Shown here in pieces: positions 52,155 through 62,100 of a stretch of DNA of 64,000 nt. The translations under genes were made by a program, and so were the position numbers. The notes beneath the pieces are model-generated. The model saw only the letters and a list, made by a program, of their open reading frames with translations, was not told the DNA's origin and did no database searches. The DNA lies in NCBI RefSeq assembly GCF_031846515.1, contig NZ_JAVRHO010000005.1:140647-204646 (forward strand), read 5' to 3'. Within the stretch, counting starts at the first letter, position 1. Every line of letters begins with the position of its first letter. Source of the DNA: Autumnicola lenta (GTDB lineage Bacteria > Bacteroidota > Bacteroidia > Flavobacteriales > Flavobacteriaceae).

Positions 52155-53355
52155 CGAATAATTTTACAACTTCATTTAAAATATCCCGGGCCACTTCATT
52201 TTTAGGTTTTACCTGAAAATCAATTTTCCTGTCAGGATAGACAATAGTTATTTTGTTAGTATCCTTTTTAAAGCCTGCTCCTATGTCCTGCATAGAGTTT
52301 AGAACGATAAAATCCAGATTCTTCCTTTTTAGTTTTCCTTTGGCATTTTCCAGCTCGTTATTAGTTTCCAAAGCAAAACCTATAAGTTTCTGAGTGGTTT
52401 TTTGGGACCCCAGTCCGGCAAGTATATCCTGCGTCCTGGTTAATTCTATACTAAACTGATCCTCCGACTTCTTGATCTTTTGATCTGCCACTACTTTAGG
52501 TTTATAATCTGAAACCGCAGCAGCAGCGATCACCACATCTACATGCTGAAAACTGGCATTTACAGCATCATGCATATCCTGCGTGCTCACCACTCTTATT
52601 AACTCTATCTCTTCATTTTTAACATGGAGATGTGTGGGTCCTGAAATCAGGATCACCTTAGCCCCGAGTGCTGCTGCAGCTTCTGCAAGTTCAAACCCCA
52701 TTTTTCCGCTGGAGTGGTTTCCTATAAAACGCACAGGATCTATAGCTTCGTATGTGGGGCCCGCGGTTATTAATATCGATTTGTTCTTAAGCGGCAAACC
52801 TTCAGAAAGAACTTCTTCGATAAAATGAATAATTTCTTCCGGCTCTGCCATTCTGCCTTCGCCTGTCAATCCGCTGGCAAGTTCGCCTGTACCTGCGGGT
52901 ATCATAATATTTCCATAGTTCTCCAGCGTTCGGAAACTATTTTTTGTGGATGGATGCTTGTACATATCCAGATCCATGGCCGGGGCAAAAAACACCGGAC
53001 ATTTGGCCGAAAGATAAGTGGCAAGTAAAAAATTATTGCTGTTTCCTGTGGCCATCTTGGAAAGTGTATTGGCCGTTGCCGGGGCAATAAGCATAAAATC
53101 TGCCCAAAGACCCAGCTCTACATGGCTGTTCCAGACCTGATTTTTTTCCTCTTCTTTAGTAAAGGAGGACAAAACTTCATTTTTGGAAAGTGTAGATAAG
53201 GTAAGCGGAGTTATAAAATCCTTAGAAGCCGGTGTCATGATAACTTTTACATGAGCACCGGCTTTAATAAATAATCTTACTAAAGAGGCTGTTTTATATG
53301 CAGCAATTCCGGCAGTGATGCCTAAAAGAACATTTTTGCCTCTTAGTACAGACAT
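52147..53355 (-). CDS. coaBC: Bifunctional phosphopantothenoylcysteine decarboxylase/synthase
   Basis: A 402-residue fusion. The CoaC half (1-180) is an FMN-dependent decarboxylase (GITAGIAAYKTASLVR, APATANTLSKMATG, FFAPAMDLDMYKHPS). The CoaB half (190-402) is the CTP-dependent synthase (ITAGPTYEAIDPVRFIGNHS, ADQKIKK, IGFALETNN). Together they make 4'-phosphopantetheine on the way to CoA; coaE for the last step is at 45 kb. It lies 12 bp after rpoZ. Confidence 0.95.
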   Translation of the reverse strand: MSVLRGKNVLLGITAGIAAYKTASLVRLFIKAGAHVKVIMTPASKDFITPLTLSTLSKNEVLSSFTKEEEKNQVWNSHVELGLWADFMLIAPATANTLSKMATGNSNNFLLATYLSAKCPVFFAPAMDLDMYKHPSTKNSFRTLENYGNIMIPAGTGELASGLTGEGRMAEPEEIIHFIEEVLSEGLPLKNKSILITAGPTYEAIDPVRFIGNHSSGKMGFELAEAAAALGAKVILISGPTHLHVKNEEIELIRVVSTQDMHDAVNASFQHVDVVIAAAAVSDYKPKVVADQKIKKSEDQFSIELTRTQDILAGLGSQKTTQKLIGFALETNNELENAKGKLKRKNLDFIVLNSMQDIGAGFKKDTNKITIVYPDRKIDFQVKPKNEVARDILNEVVKLFDA

Positions 53356-53367
53356 GTTTTAATTTTA

Positions 53368-53694
53368 CTAAGCTTCTGAATCCAGTGTATTGCGGTAATA
53401 GATTTTTTCATCTAACCACTCCTGTACTGCCAATGCATGCGGCTTAGGCAATTTTTCGTAAAATTTCGAAACTTCTATCTGTTCCTTATTTTCAAAAATT
53501 TCGTCCAGACTGTCGTTATAGGTAGCGAATTCATCAAGCTTCTCAAGCAACTCTTTTTTTATTTCAGAATTAATTTGGGTTGCTCTTTTGGAGATGATAG
53601 AAATAGCCTCATAAATATTACCAGTTGGGGCATCTACTGCATTTCTGTTGTAAGTTACACTGTTTACCGGTGCATCTGTTTTCTTTATATCCAT
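53368..53694 (-). CDS. rpoZ: RNA polymerase omega subunit, Bacteroidota type
   Basis: A 108-residue protein started at MDIKKTDAPVNSV; an upstream ATG at 53730 adds 12 residues and overlaps bamD, so it is less likely. The core NIYEAISIISKRATQINSEIK is the omega helix that clamps the beta-prime C-terminus. The C-terminal half is longer and more acidic than in E. coli, as usual in this phylum. It sits between bamD and coaBC. Confidence 0.88.
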   Translation of the reverse strand: MDIKKTDAPVNSVTYNRNAVDAPTGNIYEAISIISKRATQINSEIKKELLEKLDEFATYNDSLDEIFENKEQIEVSKFYEKLPKPHALAVQEWLDEKIYYRNTLDSEA

Positions 53695-53707
53695 CTTACT
53701 TGTATTA

Positions 53708-54514
53708 TTAAAAGTTTTGTAATCTCGCATCTATGTCATCAAGCGATGCTTCTATCGCATCACCATATTCACCTTCAGGATAATACTTCCTGTAAGCGGT
53801 GTAATATTCCTTTGCTTCCACCAACCGCTCCTCCATGAGTTGCAGGTAACTGTTAATTGCCAATTCATAGGCCGAATCAAACTTGTAGTAAAAAGCAGCT
53901 TCCCTAAAAGGTGAACCAGGATAGGTAGTAATAAAATTATCAAAAGATACCACCGCAGCTTTATAATCCATCGTCTTATGATACTGTTTTGCAATTTCGT
54001 AAGCTTTTTTCTCAAGCTTTATCCGTAATTCAGTAGCCATATCGTTAGCCTGCTCTGCATATTCACCGTCAGGATAGGTGTCCAGGTAAGTTTGTAGTAA
54101 AACTATAGCTTTATCTGTTTCGGTTTGATCAAGAAAATATCTGGGCGACTCGTAATAGTTACTGGCAGCCATTTTAAACATGGCTTCTTCGGCTTTCTCA
54201 CTCTCTGGATAAGTTTGCAGGAAGCGTTCAAATTCAAAAGATGCCAAAAGATAATCTCCAACCTGATAATACGCATCGGCAACGAGGTAGCTTATTCTTT
54301 GCCCCTGTGGCTTTCCTCTTAGCTGAGGCATAAGTTGTTCGAAAAGGCGTAAAGCTTTTCTCAGCTTTCTATTGCTATCCTCCTCAACGCCTTCATTGTA
54401 TAAATTTTCAGCGTAAGCATATTTTTCCCCGGTATCTTCACTCTTCAGCATCTTTTGATATTCACCGCAGGACACTGTAAGTAATACACAAAGAAGTAAG
54501 ATTCCTTTTTTCAT
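53708..54514 (-). CDS. bamD: Outer membrane assembly lipoprotein BamD
   Basis: A 268-residue protein when started at the MKKGILLL signal; a longer frame from 54544 places ten residues before it. The lipobox is LTVSCGEYQ. About five TPR-like repeats follow (AYYQVGDYLLASFEFERFL, YPDGEYAEQANDMATEL, PGSPFREAAFYYKFDSAYE). BamD is the essential partner of BamA in folding outer membrane proteins. The gene leads the rpoZ-coaBC-porD-recN block. Confidence 0.92.
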   Translation of the reverse strand: MKKGILLLCVLLTVSCGEYQKMLKSEDTGEKYAYAENLYNEGVEEDSNRKLRKALRLFEQLMPQLRGKPQGQRISYLVADAYYQVGDYLLASFEFERFLQTYPESEKAEEAMFKMAASNYYESPRYFLDQTETDKAIVLLQTYLDTYPDGEYAEQANDMATELRIKLEKKAYEIAKQYHKTMDYKAAVVSFDNFITTYPGSPFREAAFYYKFDSAYELAINSYLQLMEERLVEAKEYYTAYRKYYPEGEYGDAIEASLDDIDARLQNF

Positions 54515-54663
54515 CATTTGTAAAAACATCTGGCAAAAGTACATTTTTCTGCACTATAAAAAAAACTTTCTACAGCTACAGGAATAACCTTTAAATCGAC
54601 AAATTATTATATAAATAACCGGAGTTTTTAAAACCGTATGGATCTTTTTAAGCGGCAGTAAGA

Positions 54664-55539
54664 TTAAAAAGTATCTACAAAATCTTCAATTTTCTTCTGA
54701 AGGGAATCTGTGGCTTTCACGAGTGGCAACCGCAGATTATTCTTGCAGAGATCTTTTTTAGCCAGTAGTGCTTTAATTCCGGAAGGATTACCTTCAGCAA
54801 AGATAAGATTTATTGAAGGTGCTATTTTATAATGAAGTTTGTAGGCTTCTTTTGATTTTCCTTCCAGCCCTAATTTTACCATTTCCGAAAATTCTGCAGG
54901 AAACCCCTGCCCGATTACAGAAATCACTCCTTTACCCCCGGCAAGGATCATAGGCAAAGTTATCATATCGTCTCCCGAAATTACCAGAAAATCATCGGGA
55001 ACAAGGCTTATAAGATGCATGGCCTGGACCATATCACCCGCGGCCTCTTTAATACCAATCACATTAGGAATGTTACGGGCTATACGATTTACGGTCTCCG
55101 GAAGTATATTGGAGGACGTTCTTCCCGGTACATTATACAAAATAACCGGTTTTGGAGAGGCATCTGCTATTGCACGAAAATGCTGATAAATACCTTCCTG
55201 TGTTGGCTTGTTATAAAATGGCGAAACAGACAATACTGCAGTAAAATCCGCGAGATCAGATTCGCCAAGCTCTTCTACAAGCGCCATAGTATTATTTCCG
55301 CCAATTCCCAGTACCAACGGAAGCCGGCCATTGTTTTTGGCAATTATCGTCGCAATAATCAGTTCCTTCTCCTCTGAAGTAAGTGTAGCACTTTCTGCAG
55401 TAGTACCAAGTACTACCAGGTAATCTACCCCATTCTGGATTTGATCTTCTACAAGTTTTTCGAGTGCTGAAACATCTACAGAGAAATCTTTATTAAAAGG
55501 AGTAATTAAAGCAACTCCTGTTCCTACCAAAGCATCCAT
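54664..55539 (-). CDS. dapA: 4-hydroxy-tetrahydrodipicolinate synthase
   Basis: A 291-residue aldolase-class protein started at MDALVGTGVALITPF; a longer frame from 55578 adds 13 unsupported residues. Marks: VLGTTAESATLTSEE, NVPGRTSSNILPETV (Tyr of the triad nearby) and the Schiff-base Lys in GIKEAAGD. It makes the first committed intermediate of lysine and diaminopimelate, so it also feeds cell wall synthesis. A candidate small RNA or leader lies 180 bp upstream. Confidence 0.94.
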   Translation of the reverse strand: MDALVGTGVALITPFNKDFSVDVSALEKLVEDQIQNGVDYLVVLGTTAESATLTSEEKELIIATIIAKNNGRLPLVLGIGGNNTMALVEELGESDLADFTAVLSVSPFYNKPTQEGIYQHFRAIADASPKPVILYNVPGRTSSNILPETVNRIARNIPNVIGIKEAAGDMVQAMHLISLVPDDFLVISGDDMITLPMILAGGKGVISVIGQGFPAEFSEMVKLGLEGKSKEAYKLHYKIAPSINLIFAEGNPSGIKALLAKKDLCKNNLRLPLVKATDSLQKKIEDFVDTF

Positions 55540-55717
55540 CCTAATCAATTTATTCAATTCTTTTTTAATAATGTTCAAAAACTCCTTCCTATCAGGAAAA
55601 GTCCGGTTTTCTTACTGAATTTTAAATCTGCAAAAATATCATTGCATTTAGGGAGGCAACAAAAAAATTCTATTCCAGCTATTCCCTAAATATCTTCAAT
55701 AAAAAACAACGTTTATA

Positions 55718-55813
55718 TGAAAAGCCTTACGAAAGAGGCTAATTAAAGACGCCCCTCCTTTTTGACCATTTTCATGTCTTAATGGTAAATATTCTACTTA
55801 CTGATTAAGGGGC
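55718..55813 (-). ncRNA. Candidate small RNA or dapA leader with terminator
   Basis: A predicted transcript of about 95 nt starting just after a strong promoter. Its 5' end GCCCCTT pairs with the later AGGAGGGGC; inside, ACCATT pairs with AATGGT around a 10-nt loop; and it ends in AGCCT-ctttcgta-AGGCT followed by TTTTC. The GGAGGGGC strand could also pair with GCCTCTT of the terminator, so switching between two folds is possible. It could be a standalone RNA (6S-Flavo or Flavo-1 are named candidates to compare) or an attenuator for dapA. No lysine riboswitch features were seen. Confidence 0.5.
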
Positions 55814-55814
55814 A

Positions 55815-55844
55815 CAAATGTAATTAAAATATAGAAAGACCAAA
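55815..55844 (-). promoter_or_regulatory. Promoter of the candidate small RNA
   Basis: On the minus strand TTTG (55841-55844) and TACATTTG (55815-55822) with an 18-bp spacer, a full match to the Bacteroidota consensus. Confidence 0.65.
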
Positions 55845-55954
55845 GTCTGCAACAGCTCTCAGCAATACTTGTATGGCATTATTTAACACCTTTTCAATTT
55901 TTGTGAAATGCTGTACAGATATTTCTTCCAATAAACGGAAGCAGAAAGGTGTGT

Positions 55955-56653
55955 CTATAGAAACTGGCGGAGATTGAGCCGCCTTTCTTTTGTGGTGAAA
56001 AAGAAAAAGATAAGCATCGCTGTAGCAAAATGTAAAATATTCTGCACAAGACTTAGCCCCAGGTCCAGTAAATAAATTTGCTGCATATTTTCAAAAATAT
56101 CGGCAAAAATTATAGCCAGTACGAGAGCTATAAAAAATACGGACTTTTTCGAATAAGAATTAATGTAATAGATAAGAGCCACTATAGCCAGAACAAGAAG
56201 GCTAAGATAGTAGAGTGCATAAATGCTAAGTTCTGCCATGCTACCGGGATGCTCCCTTATCTTAAGAAAATGAAGTGTGAAAAAGTATCCGTTTATAAGA
56301 AAAAGAAAACCCCCAAAGAATAATATAAATTTATTAGACTTTACTTTTTTGGTAAAGCGTAGCGCCTCCCTACTTAACAAGAGATAAGCAGTTATTAGTA
56401 GCAGCAGTTTAAAAATATTAAAGTACCACAAATCAGGCAAAAGAATGGTTAGTTCTGAGAAAAAAAATACGAGTAGAAAGGTTAATAAATTATTATTCGA
56501 AAATCTTAAATCCTGAAAAAATAACACAAGGGGAATTACAAAGAATAAAAGACGGGAAGTCTCTTGCAGCAACTCCACCTGAAAAATAATGGCAAAAATA
56601 TTTATCGCCAGGACGATACAGGCCAGGGGCAGGAAAAGCTTTTTGAGGTTCAT
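55955..56653 (-). CDS. Multi-span membrane protein of unknown function
   Basis: A 232-residue protein with seven or eight hydrophobic helices and few soluble parts. Distinct pieces are FIALVLAIIFADIFENMQ and LGLSLVQNILHFATAML near the C-terminus. The overall plan resembles YhhN-like (lysoplasmalogenase) proteins, but no decisive residue was recognised. It is divergent from the 5'-nucleotidase gene at 56799. The small-RNA promoter lies 110 bp after its stop. Confidence 0.65.
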   Translation of the reverse strand: MNLKKLFLPLACIVLAINIFAIIFQVELLQETSRLLFFVIPLVLFFQDLRFSNNNLLTFLLVFFFSELTILLPDLWYFNIFKLLLLITAYLLLSREALRFTKKVKSNKFILFFGGFLFLINGYFFTLHFLKIREHPGSMAELSIYALYYLSLLVLAIVALIYYINSYSKKSVFFIALVLAIIFADIFENMQQIYLLDLGLSLVQNILHFATAMLIFFFFTTKERRLNLRQFL

Positions 56654-56798
56654 AAATAGGTCTTCGGGCGTGGCAATTTAAGAAAATATTATGAATTGTT
56701 CTAAGATTCAAAAAGTTAAGGATAAAAGAAATTACTTTTACAAGAAGTTTTCGGATTGAATGCAGCAAACTCTATCTTTACCTCCTTAATCAGAAGTA

Positions 56799-57560
56799 AT
56801 GAAATCAATCCAAAAAGCAGCATATATTCTGGGTCTCATCACCCTTGTTTCCTGTAATAAAAATGCTTACAGAAATTCTGAAATTTCAGGAAAAAGGATT
56901 CCGGTAGATCAGCAAATAAAAGAAGATACGGCTATTACAAATTTTATACAGCCGTACAAAAAGCACATTAACGCGACATTGGACAGTATCCTGGCTTTTA
57001 ATCCAACATCCTTGTCTAAAACTGATGGAATTTTAAATACTGCCATTGGAAATTTGATGGCAGACATTGTAATGGAACAGGCTAGCCCGGTTTTTAAAAA
57101 CAGAACCGGCGAAGATATTAACATGGTCCTGCTGAACCATGGAGGGATTCGCTCTACCTTAAACAAAGGAAATATTACAGCCAGATCTGCCTATGCCCTC
57201 ATGCCGTTTGAAAACGAAATTGTAGTAGCAGAACTGAAGGGTTCCAGGATACAGGAAATGCTTCGCTACCTGGAGGATGCAGGAACTCCCCACCCTGTTA
57301 GCGGTATCAAAATACAGGTTGATAATAATTATAAATTAACTATGGCGAAAATCGATGGCCGGGAAATAGACAGCAACAGGAATTATTTCGTAGCCACTTC
57401 AGATTATTTGCAACAAGGCGGGGATAATATGAACTTTTTTAAGAATCCTGTAACTCTCTACAATTTGGATTATAAATTACGGAATGCTATTATTGATTAT
57501 TTCGAAAAGGTAGACACTTTGGATGCCAAAATCGATGATCGTTATATTATGATTGATTAG
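56799..57560 (+). CDS. 5'-nucleotidase C-terminal domain lipoprotein
   Basis: A 253-residue protein with a lipobox (GLITLVSCNKNA, Cys19). The mature part is only the substrate-binding C-terminal domain of UshA-type 5'-nucleotidases: NTAIGNLMADIVMEQA, VLLNHGGIRSTLNKGNIT, YALMPFENEIVVAELKG and VATSDYLQQGGDNMNFF. The catalytic metallophosphoesterase domain is in the next gene, 55 bp downstream. The two presumably act together in the periplasm to release phosphate and nucleosides. Confidence 0.9.
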   Translation: MKSIQKAAYILGLITLVSCNKNAYRNSEISGKRIPVDQQIKEDTAITNFIQPYKKHINATLDSILAFNPTSLSKTDGILNTAIGNLMADIVMEQASPVFKNRTGEDINMVLLNHGGIRSTLNKGNITARSAYALMPFENEIVVAELKGSRIQEMLRYLEDAGTPHPVSGIKIQVDNNYKLTMAKIDGREIDSNRNYFVATSDYLQQGGDNMNFFKNPVTLYNLDYKLRNAIIDYFEKVDTLDAKIDDRYIMID

Positions 57561-57615
57561 ATTCAGATTTTCTCTATTTGCACTTAATAGCAGTGTTCAG
57601 TAAAATTAAGCTATA

Positions 57616-58524
57616 ATGAAAAGAAGAAACTTTATTTGGCAGACTTCCGCAGCCACAGCTCTTGTTGGAATTGGCGGATTATCCGCACTCTCGTTTAAAC
57701 CTGCTGACAGGAAACATATTACAATTCTCCATACTAACGACGTTCACAGCCACATTGAACCTTTTGGACCGGACGCACCTCGTAACGCCAATATGGGCGG
57801 AGTGGCACGAAGAGCAACTTTAGTAGAGAAGATAAGGCAGGAAAATCCAAACACACTTCTTCTTGATGCCGGAGATATATTTCAGGGGACACCTTATTTC
57901 AATTTCTATGGAGGAGAACTTGAGTTTAAGCTAATGAGCAAAATGAAATATGATGCAGCTACGATAGGAAATCATGACTTTGATAACGGTATCGATGGTC
58001 TTTACGCTCAACTTCCGCACGCCGACTTTAGTTTTATTTCTTCAAATTATGATTTTAGCAACACTATCCTGGACGGCCATGTTTCTCCACAGCAAACTTT
58101 TATAAAAGATGGGGTGAAAATTGGCATTTTTGGCCTTGGGATAGAATTGGAGGGACTGGTAAACAGTAAGCTTTATAAAGAGACAAAATATCTGGATCCC
58201 ATAGAAATTGCTCAGGAGATGACACGCAGGTTAAAAGAAGATGAACAATGTGACTTAATTATTTGCCTGTCACACCTGGGATACGAATACAACGGAAGTA
58301 AAATTTCTGATCTTAAACTCGCCCGGGCCACAGAAAATATTGACCTTATTATTGGCGGACATACGCATACTTTCCTGGAGAAACCCACAATTGAAACAAA
58401 TAAAGTGGGCAAAAAAGTGGTTGTTAATCAGGTCGGCTGCTATGGTCTCTATTTGGGCCGAATAGACCTCTATCTTGACAATAAAAATAACATAGAAGCC
58501 GATGGAGTGAAAATTTCAGTTTAA
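57616..58524 (+). CDS. 5'-nucleotidase N-terminal metallophosphoesterase with Tat-like signal
   Basis: A 302-residue protein starting MKRRNFIWQTSAATALVG, a twin-arginine-type signal. The metallophosphoesterase metal motifs are LHTNDVHSH (38-46), DAGDIFQG (84-91), GNHDFDNG (118-125), CLSHLGYE and GGHTHTF. It lacks the substrate-binding domain, which the gene upstream supplies. The signal suggests export in folded form, whereas the partner leaves as a lipoprotein by Sec. Confidence 0.92.
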   Translation: MKRRNFIWQTSAATALVGIGGLSALSFKPADRKHITILHTNDVHSHIEPFGPDAPRNANMGGVARRATLVEKIRQENPNTLLLDAGDIFQGTPYFNFYGGELEFKLMSKMKYDAATIGNHDFDNGIDGLYAQLPHADFSFISSNYDFSNTILDGHVSPQQTFIKDGVKIGIFGLGIELEGLVNSKLYKETKYLDPIEIAQEMTRRLKEDEQCDLIICLSHLGYEYNGSKISDLKLARATENIDLIIGGHTHTFLEKPTIETNKVGKKVVVNQVGCYGLYLGRIDLYLDNKNNIEADGVKISV

Positions 58525-58641
58525 GGATTATTTCTGTAAAAGAACATTCATTCCAGAATTTTTAAAAGTACATAAGGTGCACGAATTTTTATAGTCAGAA
58601 TTCCGAAGCTACCCTATTTTAATGTTATCTGTATGGCAGAA

Positions 58642-59082
58642 TTATCGTCTATTGGTAGCAGGATTTTCTCCTTTTGTTTCTTCTCCATTTTCAGAAAATA
58701 TCTCCTCTAGCTTCTCTTTTTTTAAAGGTTTTGAAATAAAACCGGAAACAAAAGGATATAGCTCCTTTTGCCGTGAGAAATTCTCTATGGAAGAGGTCAG
58801 TATATAAATCTTGAACTGATTTCTTATTTGATCCCGGTAATCCTGAAACACATCCAGAAACTCCCACCCGGTCATTGTAGGCATATTAATGTCCAGGAAT
58901 AAAATAGTTTCCGTCCTGTCATAGTTACGATGCCTTTCTTCTATAGCCAGAAGAGCTTCCTCAGGGTGGAGAAACGACTCAAATTCAGCTGTATTGTCGC
59001 TTCCTTTGATAATATATTCACAAATGAGGTTATTAGTAGGGTCATCATCAACAACCATGTAATGATGCGGTTTTTTTTTCAT
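58642..59082 (-). CDS. Single-domain response regulator (CheY-like)
   Basis: A 146-residue receiver. It has the acidic DDDP at 12-15, the phospho-acceptor Asp64 in LFLDINMPTMTGWEF, Thr/Ser in LTSSIE, and Lys in ISKPLKKEKL. There is no output domain. It ends the locus and lies 18 bp after the PAS kinase gene, so the two form a cognate pair. Its partners downstream are unknown. Confidence 0.9.
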   Translation of the reverse strand: MKKKPHHYMVVDDDPTNNLICEYIIKGSDNTAEFESFLHPEEALLAIEERHRNYDRTETILFLDINMPTMTGWEFLDVFQDYRDQIRNQFKIYILTSSIENFSRQKELYPFVSGFISKPLKKEKLEEIFSENGEETKGENPATNRR

Positions 59083-59100
59083 TATCTATAAATCTTCTTC

Positions 59101-62100
59101 TTAAAGTCCGTCAAATTCAAGTTCAAATACAGTGCCTTTATTCACCTCACTATCAATAGTAATTTTGCCTCCCAGCATTTCCACCTGGGTCTTTACCATA
59201 AACAAGCCCATTCCTTTTCCTTCTACATGCTGATGAAAGCGTTTGTACAGACCAAAAACCTGGTTCCTTTTAGTTGTCAGGTCAATACCAAGGCCGTTAT
59301 CCATAAAAGTAATAACGACGCGGCTTCCTTTTTTCTCTGACTTTATTTTGATTTCCGGTGGTAGTTCGGCCTGTCTGTATTTTATACTATTTGCAATGAG
59401 ATTATAAAATATACTATAAAGATAACTTTGAATGGTTTTAACTTCCGGCACATAGAATTCTGTTTCAATTTGAACCTGTTCCAGTTGGACTAAATCCTGA
59501 ATACTTGCTTCAATAGAATTTACCAGCGACTGTAAATTAACCGTTTCCTTCTTTGCATTAAGGTCAACCTTAACCTGTAAAATATGATTTAGATCACTAA
59601 TTACCTGATCCAGACGTTTTACATTACAAAGCAGTTCATTTAAAAAATTCTGTTTTACGTCCTGCCCATGTTCTTCATCACTCAATAAATCGGCCAATCC
59701 GAGGATATTGGCCAAAGGAGCTCTTAAGTTATGGGATACGATATAAGAAAATTGCTCAAGACCTTTATTGGCAGAGACAAGTTCTTCAGTATAACCTTTA
59801 AGGCTCTTATTGAGCTCCAGTAACTGGAGGTTAGCCTCCTTACGATCTGTAACATCTTTAAGGTAAACAGACAATCCTTTTTTGGGAGCGGGATATGCAT
59901 TTACTTCAAACCAGCTCCGGATATCTTCGAGAAAAGCCTCAAAATGCTGCGTAGTATTTTCTGCTACCGCTCTTTCAAAATATTCCATAAAAGGAGAAAA
60001 TTTATTACCAAAAACCTCTGAAAGATTTTTGCCCACAACTTCGTCCTTAGAACGTCTTAACAGTCTTTCTGCCTCTAGATTCCAGTACGTTACCTCTCTA
60101 TTTTGATCCAGCGCAAAAAAGGCATTTCCAATACTCTCCAGGATCATTTCTTTTTCCTCAGAAGCCTTTAGAACTTCAATTTCTGCCCTTTTCATCTTAT
60201 CTATATCCTGAAAACTTCCGTTAACACAAATACAGACGCCATTTTCGAATTCCGGTTTTCCAATAATCCTTATCCAGCGCTCTTTGTTTTTAGCAGTGAT
60301 TATCTGGAGTTCCAGCTCAAAGCAGGCATTTTTTTCTACTGCCTTACCCAGGGCTTTTACCATTGCACTTTTATCTTTACCTGGTTTAAAGTAGCTTACC
60401 GTATTCTTAAACTGAGGAGCGAAATCCTGGGGTAACTCATGTATTTCCTTAATTATAGAAGACCAGTAAAGGGTATCTTCTTTCAGGTTAATTTCATAGT
60501 TCCCTATCCTCGCCAGGTTGGACGCATTGTCCAGAAGGTCGCGCAATTTCCTCTTCTCGGTAATATCCTGTATTGCACCAACCATACGAATCGCTTCTCG
60601 GTTTTTATCCCGAATAATGAATCCGCGGTCTGTTACAAAAGCATAATCACCATCTGCTTTCTTAAATCTGTATTCTGCCTGCCAATTGCTTTTTTTTCCT
60701 TCCTGTGCGGCATAAATAGATTGAATCACACCTATGGCATCCCCGGGATGGATCCTGTCTTTCCAAAAATCTATTTCTGGAGAAATTGAATAATGTGCAT
60801 AGCCGAAAAGTGTCTGAAAACCTTCCCCCCACAGGATATGCCCATTAACCAGGTCCCAGTCCCAGATAGCATCAGAAGTTGCCTTTGAAACAAGTTCATA
60901 CCGCCTGTTACTTTCTTTTAAAGAACGCTCTGCCTTTACACGGTCTGTAATATCAATACCCACACATTGCACTTCCATAGGCTCCCCTTCAGCATCTGTC
61001 AGGCATACAAAATCCCATAGTGTTGTTTTTAAACCACCGTCTTTCTGAAGTTTGTCCATCTCTACCTGAAACACTTCATTAGGATTTGCTATACAAGCCG
61101 TCAAGGTCTCCGTTACCTGTTCGTGATGTTCTTTATAAATGGAATTAAGAGCACTTTTTCCTACTAAATCTTCAGAATAAATCCATTTAAAGTCATTCCT
61201 GAATTTTTCGTTAGCATAGGTATATAATCCTTCCAGGTCTGTCCTTATTAGATAATTTGTCTGGGATTTAAGGATGCCATGGTGCCGGGCCTCGCTTTTC
61301 ATTAACCTGTGAAGATATTCCTTACGCTCGGTTATATCCTGCACAGATCCTTTAAAAATAGTGCTGTTTCCATCGTTATCCTTTATTTGCTTCCCTCTCT
61401 CATGGATCCATTTTATTGTACCATCCGGTAAAATAATACGGTGCTCAAAATCCATATCCTTAGATCCCGAGATGGCCGTCATCTGTTCCTGAATAAAATA
61501 TTCCAAATCATCGGGATGAATAGTTTTGAGAAATTCATCTCTTCCAACCTGAAAAGATTCCTTTTCTCTTCCCCATATTTTATAGACCTCATCACTCCAG
61601 TAAAAGGATTGATCCTGAATGTTTATTTCCCAATATCCAAGTTTGGCTATTTTATGTGCCATGCGCAATTTAGACTCCTCCTCCCTAAGTCTTTCAAAAA
61701 CCGCTTCTCTTTCTGTTATATCCTGTAAAACTGTTAGTATGCAGGTTTTTTTTCCAAATCTAAGGCGGTAGCCCCATACCTCTACCTTAATTGGTGTTCC
61801 ATCTTTTTTGAGATGAAGCGAAGGTGTGAGACGCACAGGATCATCTTTATCCCGTGTTGTCTTTATATAAGACAGAAAATCTGGAATATTATTTTTTGGA
61901 CGTAAATCCAGGATACTCATACTTAGAAACTCCTCGCGGCTGTAGCCATAGTGCCTGATTGCCGTCTCGTTTACATCCAGGATTTCCAGCGTTTCCAAAT
62001 CATAAATCATGTTTGGCAGCGGACTGTACTGGAACAGAAGCTCATAGTTCTCTTTTGAAGCTTTTATTTCCTCTTCAGTCTTTTTCTTATCTGAAATATC

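Noticed and set aside
55540..55954. Lysine riboswitch upstream of dapA
   Set aside because: The region is too short for the five-helix lysine aptamer and shows none of its conserved core; a smaller two-stem element fits better.
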